Positions 6,175 through 13,111 of a stretch of 18,002 bases of DNA are shown piece by piece. This DNA is from Spirochaetaceae bacterium (GTDB lineage: Bacteria; Spirochaetota; Spirochaetia; SZUA-6; Fen-1364). The notes under the pieces were generated by a model that saw only the letters and a list, made by a program, of their open reading frames with translations, did not search any database and was not told the origin of the DNA. The first letter of the stretch is position 1; every line of letters begins with the position of its first letter. Both the position numbers and the translations under genes were made by a program. Location: positions 1 through 18,002 of the forward strand of contig PLNO01000294.1 in the NCBI GenBank assembly GCA_003141795.1, in the 5' to 3' direction.

Positions 6175-6187
6175 AGATGCCCTATGC

Positions 6188-6216
6188 ACTATACTACCAT
6201 ATGCAACGGCTGGCAA
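6188..6216 (-). promoter_or_regulatory. Sigma70-type promoter for the membrane reductase-SGNH operon
   Basis: Read on the minus strand, TTGCCA (6211-6216), exactly 17 nt, then TATAGT (6188-6193) match the -35 and -10 consensus at 5 of 6 and 5 of 6 positions. The predicted transcription start, about 7 nt further on, leaves a leader of only some 8 nt before the ATG at 6174, which still contains part of the AGGG ribosome site. Confidence 0.65.
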
Positions 6217-6306
6217 TGCACATGACAAGAGACGGCTCATCGCCCTTGCATTGTGGATTCTCCCCGTCCCCTCCATCTACGGCCCTTCCGCCGACGACAA
6301 GGGATA

Positions 6307-6321
6307 CTGAGCAGGGCTCAG
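6307..6321 (-). terminator. Perfect short hairpin over the polB stop
   Basis: CTGAGC (6307-6312) and GCTCAG (6316-6321) form a 6-bp stem with a 3-nt loop that includes the polB stop codon. There is no T-tract after it. It may mark the polB transcript end or be incidental. Confidence 0.25.
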
Positions 6322-8735
6322 AACAACCCGAGCTGCCCCCCCGGGGCGAAAATGCTCTCCGTCGAGAGTCCTACGTACGGCGCCAGGGATTCAACGACGG
6401 GCCGCACCTGCTTCTGGACGTAGTGCTCGTAGTCGAACCCCGCCGCGCGCCTGCTCTCCGGCTGCGGACCCTCCAGCGTCCAGACGTAGCGGATGAGGCC
6501 CGTGCGCTCCTCCGCGGGCAGGAGAGCCGCGGCGCGCGCGTGCGGCGGTGAGGAGCGGGTGTACTCCTCCACGGGCCGCCGCAGCGACTTGCGGTACACG
6601 AGGGAGGAGTCCCGCCGTCCCGCGCGCAGCTCGCGCAGCCGCTCGCGGACCAGGTCACCTATCGCCGCCCCGGGGGCGTCGTGGAAGGCCAGCAGAAGCA
6701 TCTCCCGCTGCAGCTCCTGCGCAAGCGGCGTCCAGTCATGGCGCACAGCCTCCATGCCCTTGATCTCAAGCTGCTCCACGGCACCGGATGCGCCGTCGGA
6801 TGCAAGCAGGCCGGCGTACCCCTTGGCGCGTCCGCGGCTCTCCGTCTCGTCGTCGTGGTCGTCGGCTCGCATGGGCGGGAGGAAGAAGCGCCGATACACC
6901 GCCTCGAACTCAAGCTCCATGCGGGATTGCGCGCTGAAACTGGTGCGGGCGTACTCGGTGAGCCGATCGTTCACGTAACGCGCCAGCTCGTCCCCCAGGT
7001 CGCGGAGCGCGGTTATCGGCGGATCGTCCGTTCTGCCGGAGAGCACGAAGAGGGAGTCGGTGTCCCCGTAAATCACGTCGTATCCCTTCGCCTGGACCTG
7101 GTCGCGCGCCCAGAACAGGATGTGCTGGCCGAACGTCGTGATGGCCCCCGCAAGCTCGGAGGCCGCGAACCTGCACCCCGAGGTGCCCAGCACCCCGTAG
7201 AAAGAGTTCTGCACGATCTTGTAGGCGTAGGAGGCCCGCTTGTCGCCCCGGAGTCGGGCTTCCTCCCGTCTCTCGAAGATCCTTTCGAGGATTTCTGGGA
7301 GGATGCCGGGCTGCCTGCTGAACCGCGCGCCGTTGGGCGCGACGATGGGCAACTCCCCGCCCGTGGCGCCGGAGGCAGCCTGCACGCGGGCCAGGGGATC
7401 GATGTTGAACGTCCTCATGATGGACGGGTACAGGCCTTTGAAGTCGAAGGCGAGCACGTTGCGGAAGAGCCCCGCCCGGGGCGTGATGATCCCCCCGCCG
7501 GGAGACCTGTCGACGACGTCCTGGTCGACACCGAGGGTGGGCGCAACGATCCCGCGCCGATGGAGCCCCTCCGTGTAGAGGAACTCGAAGGAGGCGACGC
7601 TCGTCGAGGTCTGCTCAAGCGTTGTGCCGATGAGGAGTGATTTATGCAGCGCGATCTCCAACAGCCCCTCCTTCAGCAGAATCTCCAGGGCCAGGCGCGT
7701 GTCCTCCAGGCAATAGACGCAGAGGCTCTCCGTGTCCGTCGTGTAGAGGCGCACCACGGCGGCGGTCCGGCTCTCTCCGGGGAGCTCGTCGATCCTCTTG
7801 CCCCTGCCGAGCACGCTCTGCGCCACGGTCTCCAACCGGTAGTCCTCCAGGCCCATGCCGGCCATGCGGACGAGCCACATCGCGTCGAGCACCTGCCGGC
7901 CGGGCACGATGAACTTGCTCCGCCGCCATCGCGTGACCCCGTCGCTGTCCGCCCTGTCGAGGAAGCTCGCCTGCAGGTCCGATCTGCCGATGTCGAACGG
8001 GACGCCGAGCGCGGCGAACCGGCGCGCCAGAACGCGGAAATCGAAGTCGATGACGTTCCAGCCCGTGATGATGTCGGGGTCCATCTCGATGATCCGCGCG
8101 CGGAGCGCCGTGAGCATGGCCTGCTCCGAGGAAAAGCAGCGCGCCGACGTGGCGCCGGCGCCGTTCAGGAGCACCTCGCCGGAAGTCGTCCCCGCTCCGG
8201 GATCGTGCAGGGCGAGTGCAACCGCGTACACCGTGTCGGCGCGCGGGTCGGTCTCGATGTCCAGGGAGAGCACGGAGAGAGCCGGCCTGACATCGGCCGG
8301 GGAGATCGCGGGATTCTCGTAGATGCGGGCGACGCGCCTTCCCGCGCGCCATTCGCCCTCGATGCCGACCGCCCCGTGCACGCGGTGCTGCATGAGGTAC
8401 TGCGTTGAAAGCTTCACGTCCGCCTCGTACGTGCGGATCCCCGCCTGATGCAGTGCGTCGCGCAGCTTCTGTCCCCGGTTTCCGGGGACCTCCACGAGCA
8501 GCACGGCCTTTCCATCCATGGTTTTGCGATCGGACGGCAGGATGCGCGCGCCTCTCTCCCTCTCGATAATCGGCCCCGAAAGAGGGGCGTCGGACTCCCG
8601 TATGGAAAAGAAGGGTGTCCAGCGGCGTTCGACGATCGCGAACGTTTCCCCACCGGTGAGACGCCCGATGAGGTGCAGCTCGGTGTGCCCCGCGTGCGCG
8701 CGATCGACGGCGTGGAGAATGAACCCCGTGTCCAC
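6318..8735 (-). CDS. polB: DNA polymerase II (family B) with 3'-5' exonuclease
   Basis: The 805-residue enzyme (E. coli Pol II has 783) is used in lesion bypass and restart of stalled forks. The exonuclease motifs are intact: Exo I 'LSLDIETD' (D159, E161), Exo II 'GWNVIDFDF' (225-233) and Exo III 'YCLED' (Y341, D345). Polymerase motif A is 'FDFKGLYPSIM' (D431), motif B 'KIVQNSFYG' (506-514) and motif C 'YGDTDS' (D558, D560). The C-terminus is QLGLF, the beta-clamp-binding peptide also ending E. coli Pol II, so processivity through the sliding clamp is expected. I chose the GTG at 8735, giving 'VDTGFILHAV', because the open frame beyond it runs antisense through a divergent hydrolase gene. An extended -10 (TGCTATAGT, 8742-8750) lies so close that the mRNA may be nearly leaderless. 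No LexA-type box is obvious. Confidence 0.95.
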   Translation of the reverse strand: MDTGFILHAVDRAHAGHTELHLIGRLTGGETFAIVERRWTPFFSIRESDAPLSGPIIERERGARILPSDRKTMDGKAVLLVEVPGNRGQKLRDALHQAGIRTYEADVKLSTQYLMQHRVHGAVGIEGEWRAGRRVARIYENPAISPADVRPALSVLSLDIETDPRADTVYAVALALHDPGAGTTSGEVLLNGAGATSARCFSSEQAMLTALRARIIEMDPDIITGWNVIDFDFRVLARRFAALGVPFDIGRSDLQASFLDRADSDGVTRWRRSKFIVPGRQVLDAMWLVRMAGMGLEDYRLETVAQSVLGRGKRIDELPGESRTAAVVRLYTTDTESLCVYCLEDTRLALEILLKEGLLEIALHKSLLIGTTLEQTSTSVASFEFLYTEGLHRRGIVAPTLGVDQDVVDRSPGGGIITPRAGLFRNVLAFDFKGLYPSIMRTFNIDPLARVQAASGATGGELPIVAPNGARFSRQPGILPEILERIFERREEARLRGDKRASYAYKIVQNSFYGVLGTSGCRFAASELAGAITTFGQHILFWARDQVQAKGYDVIYGDTDSLFVLSGRTDDPPITALRDLGDELARYVNDRLTEYARTSFSAQSRMELEFEAVYRRFFLPPMRADDHDDETESRGRAKGYAGLLASDGASGAVEQLEIKGMEAVRHDWTPLAQELQREMLLLAFHDAPGAAIGDLVRERLRELRAGRRDSSLVYRKSLRRPVEEYTRSSPPHARAAALLPAEERTGLIRYVWTLEGPQPESRRAAGFDYEHYVQKQVRPVVESLAPYVGLSTESIFAPGGQLGLF

Positions 8736-8741
8736 ACCCCG

Positions 8742-8768
8742 ACTATAGCATGCCGCTGGTGGTATACT
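8742..8768. promoter_or_regulatory. Overlapping divergent -10 elements for polB and the alpha/beta hydrolase
   Basis: On the minus strand TGCTATAGT (8742-8750) is an extended -10 box directed at polB. On the plus strand TATACT (8763-8768) points to the hydrolase. Neither has a good -35. The boxes are only about 12 nt apart, so polymerase binding at one could hinder the other. Confidence 0.45.
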
Positions 8769-8771
8769 TCT

Positions 8772-9701
8772 ATGGTGCGCTCCATGATGCCCGGCATGCT
8801 CCGCTCTTTGTTCATGGTCGCCCTGACGCTGGCCGTGTCCCCCGCCTTTGCGGCGGATGCCCCCCTCTCCCGGTGGGTGGACGTGGACGGTACGGTGATC
8901 CACTTCTACGAGCAGGGGCGGGGTCAGGCGGGAGACCCGGTGCTCCTCATGATCCACGGCTGGTGCGGGGCGGCCGACGACTTCATCCGCCTCCTCCCGG
9001 CCCTCCCGGAGGATCTGCGCTTGATCGCGGTGGACCTGCCGGGATGCGGCCGCTCCGGGAAGCCGGACGCAGCGTACGACCCCGCCTATTTCCAGCGCTT
9101 CATCGGGCGTTTCTGCGCCACGCTGGGGCTCACGAAGATCGTGCTCGTCGGACACTCCATGGGGGGCCAGCTCGCCGCGCACTTTGCCGCGACATGCGGG
9201 GATCTCGTGGAGAGGCTCATACTCATCGATCCCTACGGCCTGAAGGGGGAGGAGGGGGACGGGTGGGCCGGGCTTGCCGACAGCGGCGGATTCGTGGACT
9301 TCGTGTTCTCCCTGAACAACAGGCTCTTCATCGAATGGGGGATCGACGGCAGGGTGCTCTACAAGCCCCCCCAGGAGCTCGTCAGTGCACTTGCTGATTC
9401 GACCGCCCGCAGCATCCTGGGCCCCGACGGCGTGCGCGCGATCTCCCGGGTCACGCGCAACGTCATCGGTCACGATCAGGTGGAAGGGGTGCTCCCCGAC
9501 ATCGCTCAACCCACTCTGGTGATCTGGGGGAACAGGGACCAGGTGCTGCCTCTGCGATGGGCGCACACCTTCGTGTCTCTCCTGCCGAACGTGGTCCTTG
9601 AAACAGTGGAAGACGCAGGGCACATGCCGATGCTGGAAAAACCCGGGCAGACAGCCGGGCTCATCGATCGGTTCATCCCCCGGGATCGGCTCAGGCCGTA
9701 G
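8772..9701 (+). CDS. Secreted or periplasmic alpha/beta hydrolase
   Basis: The 309-residue product starts with a signal peptide: hydrophobic run 'SLFMVALTLAVSPAFA', with likely cleavage after A27. The mature part is a classical alpha/beta hydrolase: 'LLMIHGWCGAADDF' (oxyanion HG), nucleophile elbow 'VGHSMGG' with S129, acid D256 in 'WGNRDQV', and H284 in 'EDAGHMPMLEKP'. Family members include esterases, lipases and haloalkane dehalogenases. The substrate cannot be deduced. ATG at 8772 is the longest credible start, with GGTGG about 10 nt before it. If the TATACT at 8763-8768 is the -10, ATGs at 8784, 8787 or 8796 are more likely, all still giving a signal peptide. The gene is divergent from polB and overlaps the convergent P-loop kinase by 11 nt at its 3' end. 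Confidence 0.88.
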   Translation: MVRSMMPGMLRSLFMVALTLAVSPAFAADAPLSRWVDVDGTVIHFYEQGRGQAGDPVLLMIHGWCGAADDFIRLLPALPEDLRLIAVDLPGCGRSGKPDAAYDPAYFQRFIGRFCATLGLTKIVLVGHSMGGQLAAHFAATCGDLVERLILIDPYGLKGEEGDGWAGLADSGGFVDFVFSLNNRLFIEWGIDGRVLYKPPQELVSALADSTARSILGPDGVRAISRVTRNVIGHDQVEGVLPDIAQPTLVIWGNRDQVLPLRWAHTFVSLLPNVVLETVEDAGHMPMLEKPGQTAGLIDRFIPRDRLRP

Positions 9702-10203
9702 TCAACCCGTACAGGTGGACGAGGAGCTTCTCCAGATTCCCCGTCGTTTTCGGTTCCGTGTCGATCGTGAACGAGGGCCGGGCAAGGGGTTGGAATCTGC
9801 GCTTCACCTCCCGATAGAGCGCCTCCCCGCGGTCCCCGGCCGGATGGCCCGCGTCCCCTTCGATGCGGGCAAGCGCCGTGGCCTCCGAGCAGGCGCATTC
9901 AATCACCGCCACCGGCAGACGGCGCGCATCAGCGCAGCCGGCGAGCTGCTCGACACGCCCGGCGGAGGACAGGGCCATGCCGTCGATCACGATGTCGTGT
10001 CCCCTGTCCAGGAGGAACCCGGTCATGGAAACGATGAGATCGTCCACGAGCGATTTCTCTTCGGCGGAGAAGCTCGGATGCGGGATGAGGCTCGAGCGCA
10101 GTGCGTCCCTGCTCAGCACGAGGAGCCCCGGTCGGGCCGTCACAAGCTGCTTCACGAGGTAGGATTTTCCGGTCCCCGGTAGGCCCCTGAAAATGACGAG
10201 CAT
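9691..10203 (-). CDS. P-loop (AAA_33/zeta-toxin-like) small-molecule kinase
   Basis: The 170-residue product begins MLVIFRGLPGTGKSYLVKQL, with the Walker A GLPGTGKS at 7-14 next to the N-terminus. A second segment 'VLSRDALRSS' (substrate or lid-side Asp) and 'IVIDGMAL' (Walker B-like) follow, then 'VIECACSEATALARI' as in the lid region of nucleotide/gluconate-type kinases. This architecture is shared by zeta toxins, chloramphenicol phosphotransferase and polynucleotide kinases, and the actual substrate is not predictable. The ATG at 10203 is preferred over the GTG at 10209, because AGGGAG (10209-10214) is properly placed for the ATG and would overlap the GTG. It lies 74 nt after the diadenylate cyclase gene on the same strand, possibly co-transcribed, and overlaps the convergent hydrolase by 11 nt. 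No antitoxin is adjacent. Confidence 0.8.
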   Translation of the reverse strand: MLVIFRGLPGTGKSYLVKQLVTARPGLLVLSRDALRSSLIPHPSFSAEEKSLVDDLIVSMTGFLLDRGHDIVIDGMALSSAGRVEQLAGCADARRLPVAVIECACSEATALARIEGDAGHPAGDRGEALYREVKRRFQPLARPSFTIDTEPKTTGNLEKLLVHLYGLTTA

Positions 10204-10277
10204 ACGCACTCCCTACGTGAGGTTCTCGACCCGCGGCGTGCAGAGCACCGGGATCCGTCCCTCGATCTTGCGCCGGG

Positions 10278-11636
10278 CTATTTTACGGAGCCGGGCCTCT
10301 CCAGGCTCATCACGAGGCCGCCGCCCTTGAAGACCGACACGCGACCGGTGGACTGCGACACCACGACGGCGAGGCTCGACGTGCTCTGCGACAGCGCAGC
10401 TGCCGCGGAGTGCCGCGCGCCGAGGCCCGACGGCAGGTTCTGCGGGGCCTTCTCGGGCCGCAGGAAGGTACCGGCTGACATGATGACGCCGTCGCCCCGC
10501 ACGATGAACGCGCCGTCGATCGTGGAGAACTCCTTCACCGTCTCCTCCAGGCTCGGGTCGAGGATGCTCTTCTCCTCGTCCCGATACCCGCGGAACGGGT
10601 TGATGACCATCTGCCGGCAGGAATGGAGGACACGCTCGTAGTCGCCGATCACGAACGTCGTGCCGACGGGCCTTCCCTCGCGGCCCTCGCGTGCGATGTC
10701 CGTGGCGAGCTGCAGGACCTTCTCCAGCACCTGGGGCTCCACGTCGCCCAGCGGGGCGGCCGCGGGCTTCGTGAACACGGTCGGGAACTCCCGCCCCACG
10801 TCGATGATGAGCAGCGTGTCGAGAAAGCCCGAGGAGGGGACGCCGGAAACGCTCACCGCCCTGTCCCCGCGCACGAGAAGCCCCTGGGATACGGCGAACA
10901 GAAGCGCGAGGGCGACCTGGTCCGACCTGTTCACCGTGGGGAACGGCACCTGCAGGACGTGGGAGACGGAGGCGAGCCCGGGCAGCTCGGTCTTCGCCGA
11001 CGTGACGAGGATGATCTGCATCTCCGAGGGCATGTCCTCGATGAACGCCAGGTTTCCCACGGCGTCGCCGTGGAGTATCACGGCCTTGGCCTTGACTTCT
11101 TCCGCCACCGAAAGGGCGTGGGCGAAGAGCAGCCGGGACAGCCGCACTTTGGCGGGGGCCGCGGGCCTGCCCTCGGGTTCCCCGTATCCCCGCGTGGTCA
11201 GCAGTCGCCAGGTCTCCGCCGCGGAGCGCGCGGTGAGCACGAGCTGAACGAAGGCCCTGTCGCGCATCGCGCGCGCGATTTCAGCCAGGAGATGCACGTG
11301 CTGGTCGGGGTCCTTCTCCCCGCTCAGGATGAGGAAGAGCACGTGCACGGGATTGCCGTCGCTCGAATCCCACGCGACGCCCCGCTTGCTGCGGCCGACG
11401 ACGACCTGCAGCTCGTCGAGTCCGTGCATGTGGGCGTGGGGTATGGCGATGCCGGGCCCGATCCAGGAGCTGACGATCTTTTCGCGCTCCTGCACCGCCG
11501 CGGCGATCGTGGCGGCGTCAAGGTGTGGGTCGTCCAGGTGCAGGGCGGCGGTGAGCTCGCGGATGGCGCCCTCTTTCGAGCGGCTTCGCAGAGCCACGAT
11601 CCGGGTCGGCGAGAGGTAGCGGGCAAGCAGCGCCAT
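10278..11636 (-). CDS. PTS EIIA - PK_C-like - diadenylate cyclase (DAC) fusion, putative c-di-AMP synthase
   Basis: The 452-residue soluble protein has three parts. Residues 1-150 form a fructose/mannitol-type PTS EIIA domain, with phospho-accepting H67 in 'GPGIAIPHAHMHGLDEL'. Residues about 165-270 ('FAHALSVAEEVKAKAVILHG', 'EMQIILVTSAKTE') resemble the pyruvate-kinase C-terminal alpha/beta domain seen in archaeal DacZ. Residues about 290-445 form a DisA_N/DAC domain with the ATP and metal motif 'IDGAFIV' (D374-G375-A376) and 'GARHSAAAALSQS' (R408-H409), which matches the RHR motif except that Ser replaces the last Arg. DAC enzymes condense two ATP into c-di-AMP, and the EIIA domain could couple synthesis to PTS phosphorylation state. 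ATG at 11636 has GAGGTGAG about 9 nt upstream. It is divergent from an MFS transporter. Activity is inferred. Confidence 0.88.
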   Translation of the reverse strand: MALLARYLSPTRIVALRSRSKEGAIRELTAALHLDDPHLDAATIAAAVQEREKIVSSWIGPGIAIPHAHMHGLDELQVVVGRSKRGVAWDSSDGNPVHVLFLILSGEKDPDQHVHLLAEIARAMRDRAFVQLVLTARSAAETWRLLTTRGYGEPEGRPAAPAKVRLSRLLFAHALSVAEEVKAKAVILHGDAVGNLAFIEDMPSEMQIILVTSAKTELPGLASVSHVLQVPFPTVNRSDQVALALLFAVSQGLLVRGDRAVSVSGVPSSGFLDTLLIIDVGREFPTVFTKPAAAPLGDVEPQVLEKVLQLATDIAREGREGRPVGTTFVIGDYERVLHSCRQMVINPFRGYRDEEKSILDPSLEETVKEFSTIDGAFIVRGDGVIMSAGTFLRPEKAPQNLPSGLGARHSAAAALSQSTSSLAVVVSQSTGRVSVFKGGGLVMSLERPGSVK

Positions 11637-11654
11637 GTCGGTTGTCTCACCTCA

Positions 11655-11660
11655 AGTATA
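11655..11660 (-). promoter_or_regulatory. -10 box upstream of the EIIA-DAC gene
   Basis: TATACT on the minus strand lies 18 nt before the start codon at 11636. The -35 position (GTGCAA, 17 nt further upstream) is poor. The implied transcription start would fall within the Shine-Dalgarno, so the call is tentative. Confidence 0.35.
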
Positions 11661-11691
11661 ATCGAGAGGCCGCGCTATTGCACCTGTGCCA

Positions 11692-11720
11692 TTGACTTTT
11701 TTCCTGCCTCCCCCTAAGGT
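11692..11720 (+). promoter_or_regulatory. Sigma70-like promoter for the MFS transporter
   Basis: TTGACT (11692-11697), 17 nt, then TAAGGT (11715-11720). The -35 is good and the -10 moderate. The predicted start is only about 7 nt before the ATG at 11734. Confidence 0.4.
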
Positions 11721-11733
11721 TACGGAAATCCGC

Positions 11734-13044
11734 ATGCACGAACCACGTCCGTCTCCGCGGCTCCGGGACCCCGAGGCCGTTCTCTGGAAAAACCTGCCGC
11801 GTAACGTGACCGGCATGCTCCTCTTCGAGCTCACCTGGGGTTTCGGGCTCCCCTTCGGGCTGTACGCGACCATGGTGCCTTCCTACCTCACCGTGCTCGG
11901 CGCGAGCAAGTCCCTCATGGGGTTCATGCAGTCGTTCTGGACCATCCTGATCCCGCTCCAGCTCCTGGGCGGTCACTTCTTCGCTCCGAAGACACGGATG
12001 AAGTCGGTGATCATGCTGTACATGCTGGCAACCGGCGCGCGCCTCACCTATGACCTTCTTGTCGTCCTGATCCCCGGCATGTGGACGACCGGCGGCATCA
12101 CCGGCTTCTTCGTCGTCGCCAACGTCGTCTACGTCGGGCTTCTCCTTTTGGGCCAGTCCCTCTACATGGGCGTGCTCACCGACAATGTCCCGCAGAAGAG
12201 GAGGGGAGGGGTGTTCGGCCTTCGTACGCTCTTCAGCGGCCTGGGCGGCGTTCTCATGGGATTTGCCGCCTCCTGGGTGCTCCACCACTGGCCGAATCCG
12301 CTGAACTACCGGATAAGCTTCCTCATCTGCGACACGTTCTGGACCCTTTCCTCGCTCACCCTTTTTCTCATCCGCGACAGGCCTGCGCGGGTGCTGCGCG
12401 CGAAAGCGTCGGGGTTTTTCCGTTCGCTGACGTCCAAGATGGGCATCCTCTTCGCCAATCCCAACTACCGCATCTTTTTGTTTTTCCACATGCTGAACTC
12501 GGTCGCCCTGACGATCTGTTCGTTCATCATCCCCTTCGCAGCTGAAAAGCTGCACGTGCCCGACGAGCAAATCGCGTGGCTCAGCATGATCTACCTCGCT
12601 TCGAGCGTCGTCTTCGGCCTGCTCATGGGGCGCCTGGCGGACCGCGCAGGCTACAGGAGCGTTGGCGCCGTCCAGTCGTTCCTCCTCATCGTCTTCTTCA
12701 TGCTCGCCATGTCGTCGCGCAGCTTCATCGCGGTCTGCATCGCCTGGACGCTCTACTCCATAGTGAACTTCTCGGGATCCTTCATGCTCGTGAACATGAG
12801 CGTCGAGCTCTGCCCGTCCCTGGGTGCGAGCGATCTCACCGCCCTGGGCGGGACCTTCCTCCTGCCCTTCGTGGCGGTCATTTCCCCCCTGGCAGGGTCG
12901 GTCATCGACACCACGGGAAGCTACCTCGCGGTCTTTTTCATCGGCGCCACGATCGCGACGATCGCCCTCTTCGGCTTCGCCATCCTCGTGCGGGAGCCCA
13001 GGACGGGCAGGCTGTACGATTTCAAGCAGATATCGATGAGTTGA
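11734..13044 (+). CDS. Major facilitator superfamily transporter
   Basis: The 436-residue integral membrane protein has about twelve hydrophobic segments, from 'NVTGMLLFELTWGFGLPFGL' near the N-terminus to 'VFFIGATIATIALFGFAILV' near the C-terminus. The MFS loop signature appears in the C-terminal half as 'GLLMGRLADRAGYRSVGAV' (G-x3-DR-x-GY/R type), with a central cytoplasmic region 'RDRPARVLRAKASGF'. Cargo cannot be assigned. The ATG at 11734 is preferred to a GTG at 11686, which would place codons over the promoter-like TTGACT and add a proline-rich leader. No strong Shine-Dalgarno is visible (ACGGAA about 8 nt upstream). The gene is divergent from the EIIA-DAC gene, so their expression could be linked, and it runs into the clpS promoter region 67 nt downstream. 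Confidence 0.88.
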   Translation: MHEPRPSPRLRDPEAVLWKNLPRNVTGMLLFELTWGFGLPFGLYATMVPSYLTVLGASKSLMGFMQSFWTILIPLQLLGGHFFAPKTRMKSVIMLYMLATGARLTYDLLVVLIPGMWTTGGITGFFVVANVVYVGLLLLGQSLYMGVLTDNVPQKRRGGVFGLRTLFSGLGGVLMGFAASWVLHHWPNPLNYRISFLICDTFWTLSSLTLFLIRDRPARVLRAKASGFFRSLTSKMGILFANPNYRIFLFFHMLNSVALTICSFIIPFAAEKLHVPDEQIAWLSMIYLASSVVFGLLMGRLADRAGYRSVGAVQSFLLIVFFMLAMSSRSFIAVCIAWTLYSIVNFSGSFMLVNMSVELCPSLGASDLTALGGTFLLPFVAVISPLAGSVIDTTGSYLAVFFIGATIATIALFGFAILVREPRTGRLYDFKQISMS

Positions 13045-13061
13045 TCGGCTCTTCTGAAGCG

Positions 13062-13090
13062 TTGATGCTCGCTCTCCGGCGCGTTATTAT
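13062..13090 (+). promoter_or_regulatory. Sigma70-type promoter for clpS-clpA
   Basis: TTGATG (13062-13067), 17 nt, TATTAT (13085-13090). The predicted transcript starts about 15 nt before the ATG and includes the AGAAGGAG ribosome site (about 13094-13101). Confidence 0.5.
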
Positions 13091-13111
13091 AGAAGAAGGA
13101 GCACGCCGATC

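Noticed and set aside
8736..9623. Extension of the polB frame by nearly 300 codons upstream of 8735.
   Set aside because: It is antisense to a well-supported secreted hydrolase, has no recognisable domain, and family B polymerases of this type begin at the GTG at 8735.
10623..11717. 364-codon open frame on the plus strand opposite the EIIA-DAC gene.
   Set aside because: Its translation is rich in Arg, Gly, Glu and His with no fold-like pattern, as expected for the antisense of a GC-rich gene, and the opposite strand carries three recognisable domains.
11647..12570. 307-codon minus-strand frame opposite the MFS transporter.
   Set aside because: Its composition is charged and repetitive without motifs, while the plus strand encodes clear membrane helices.
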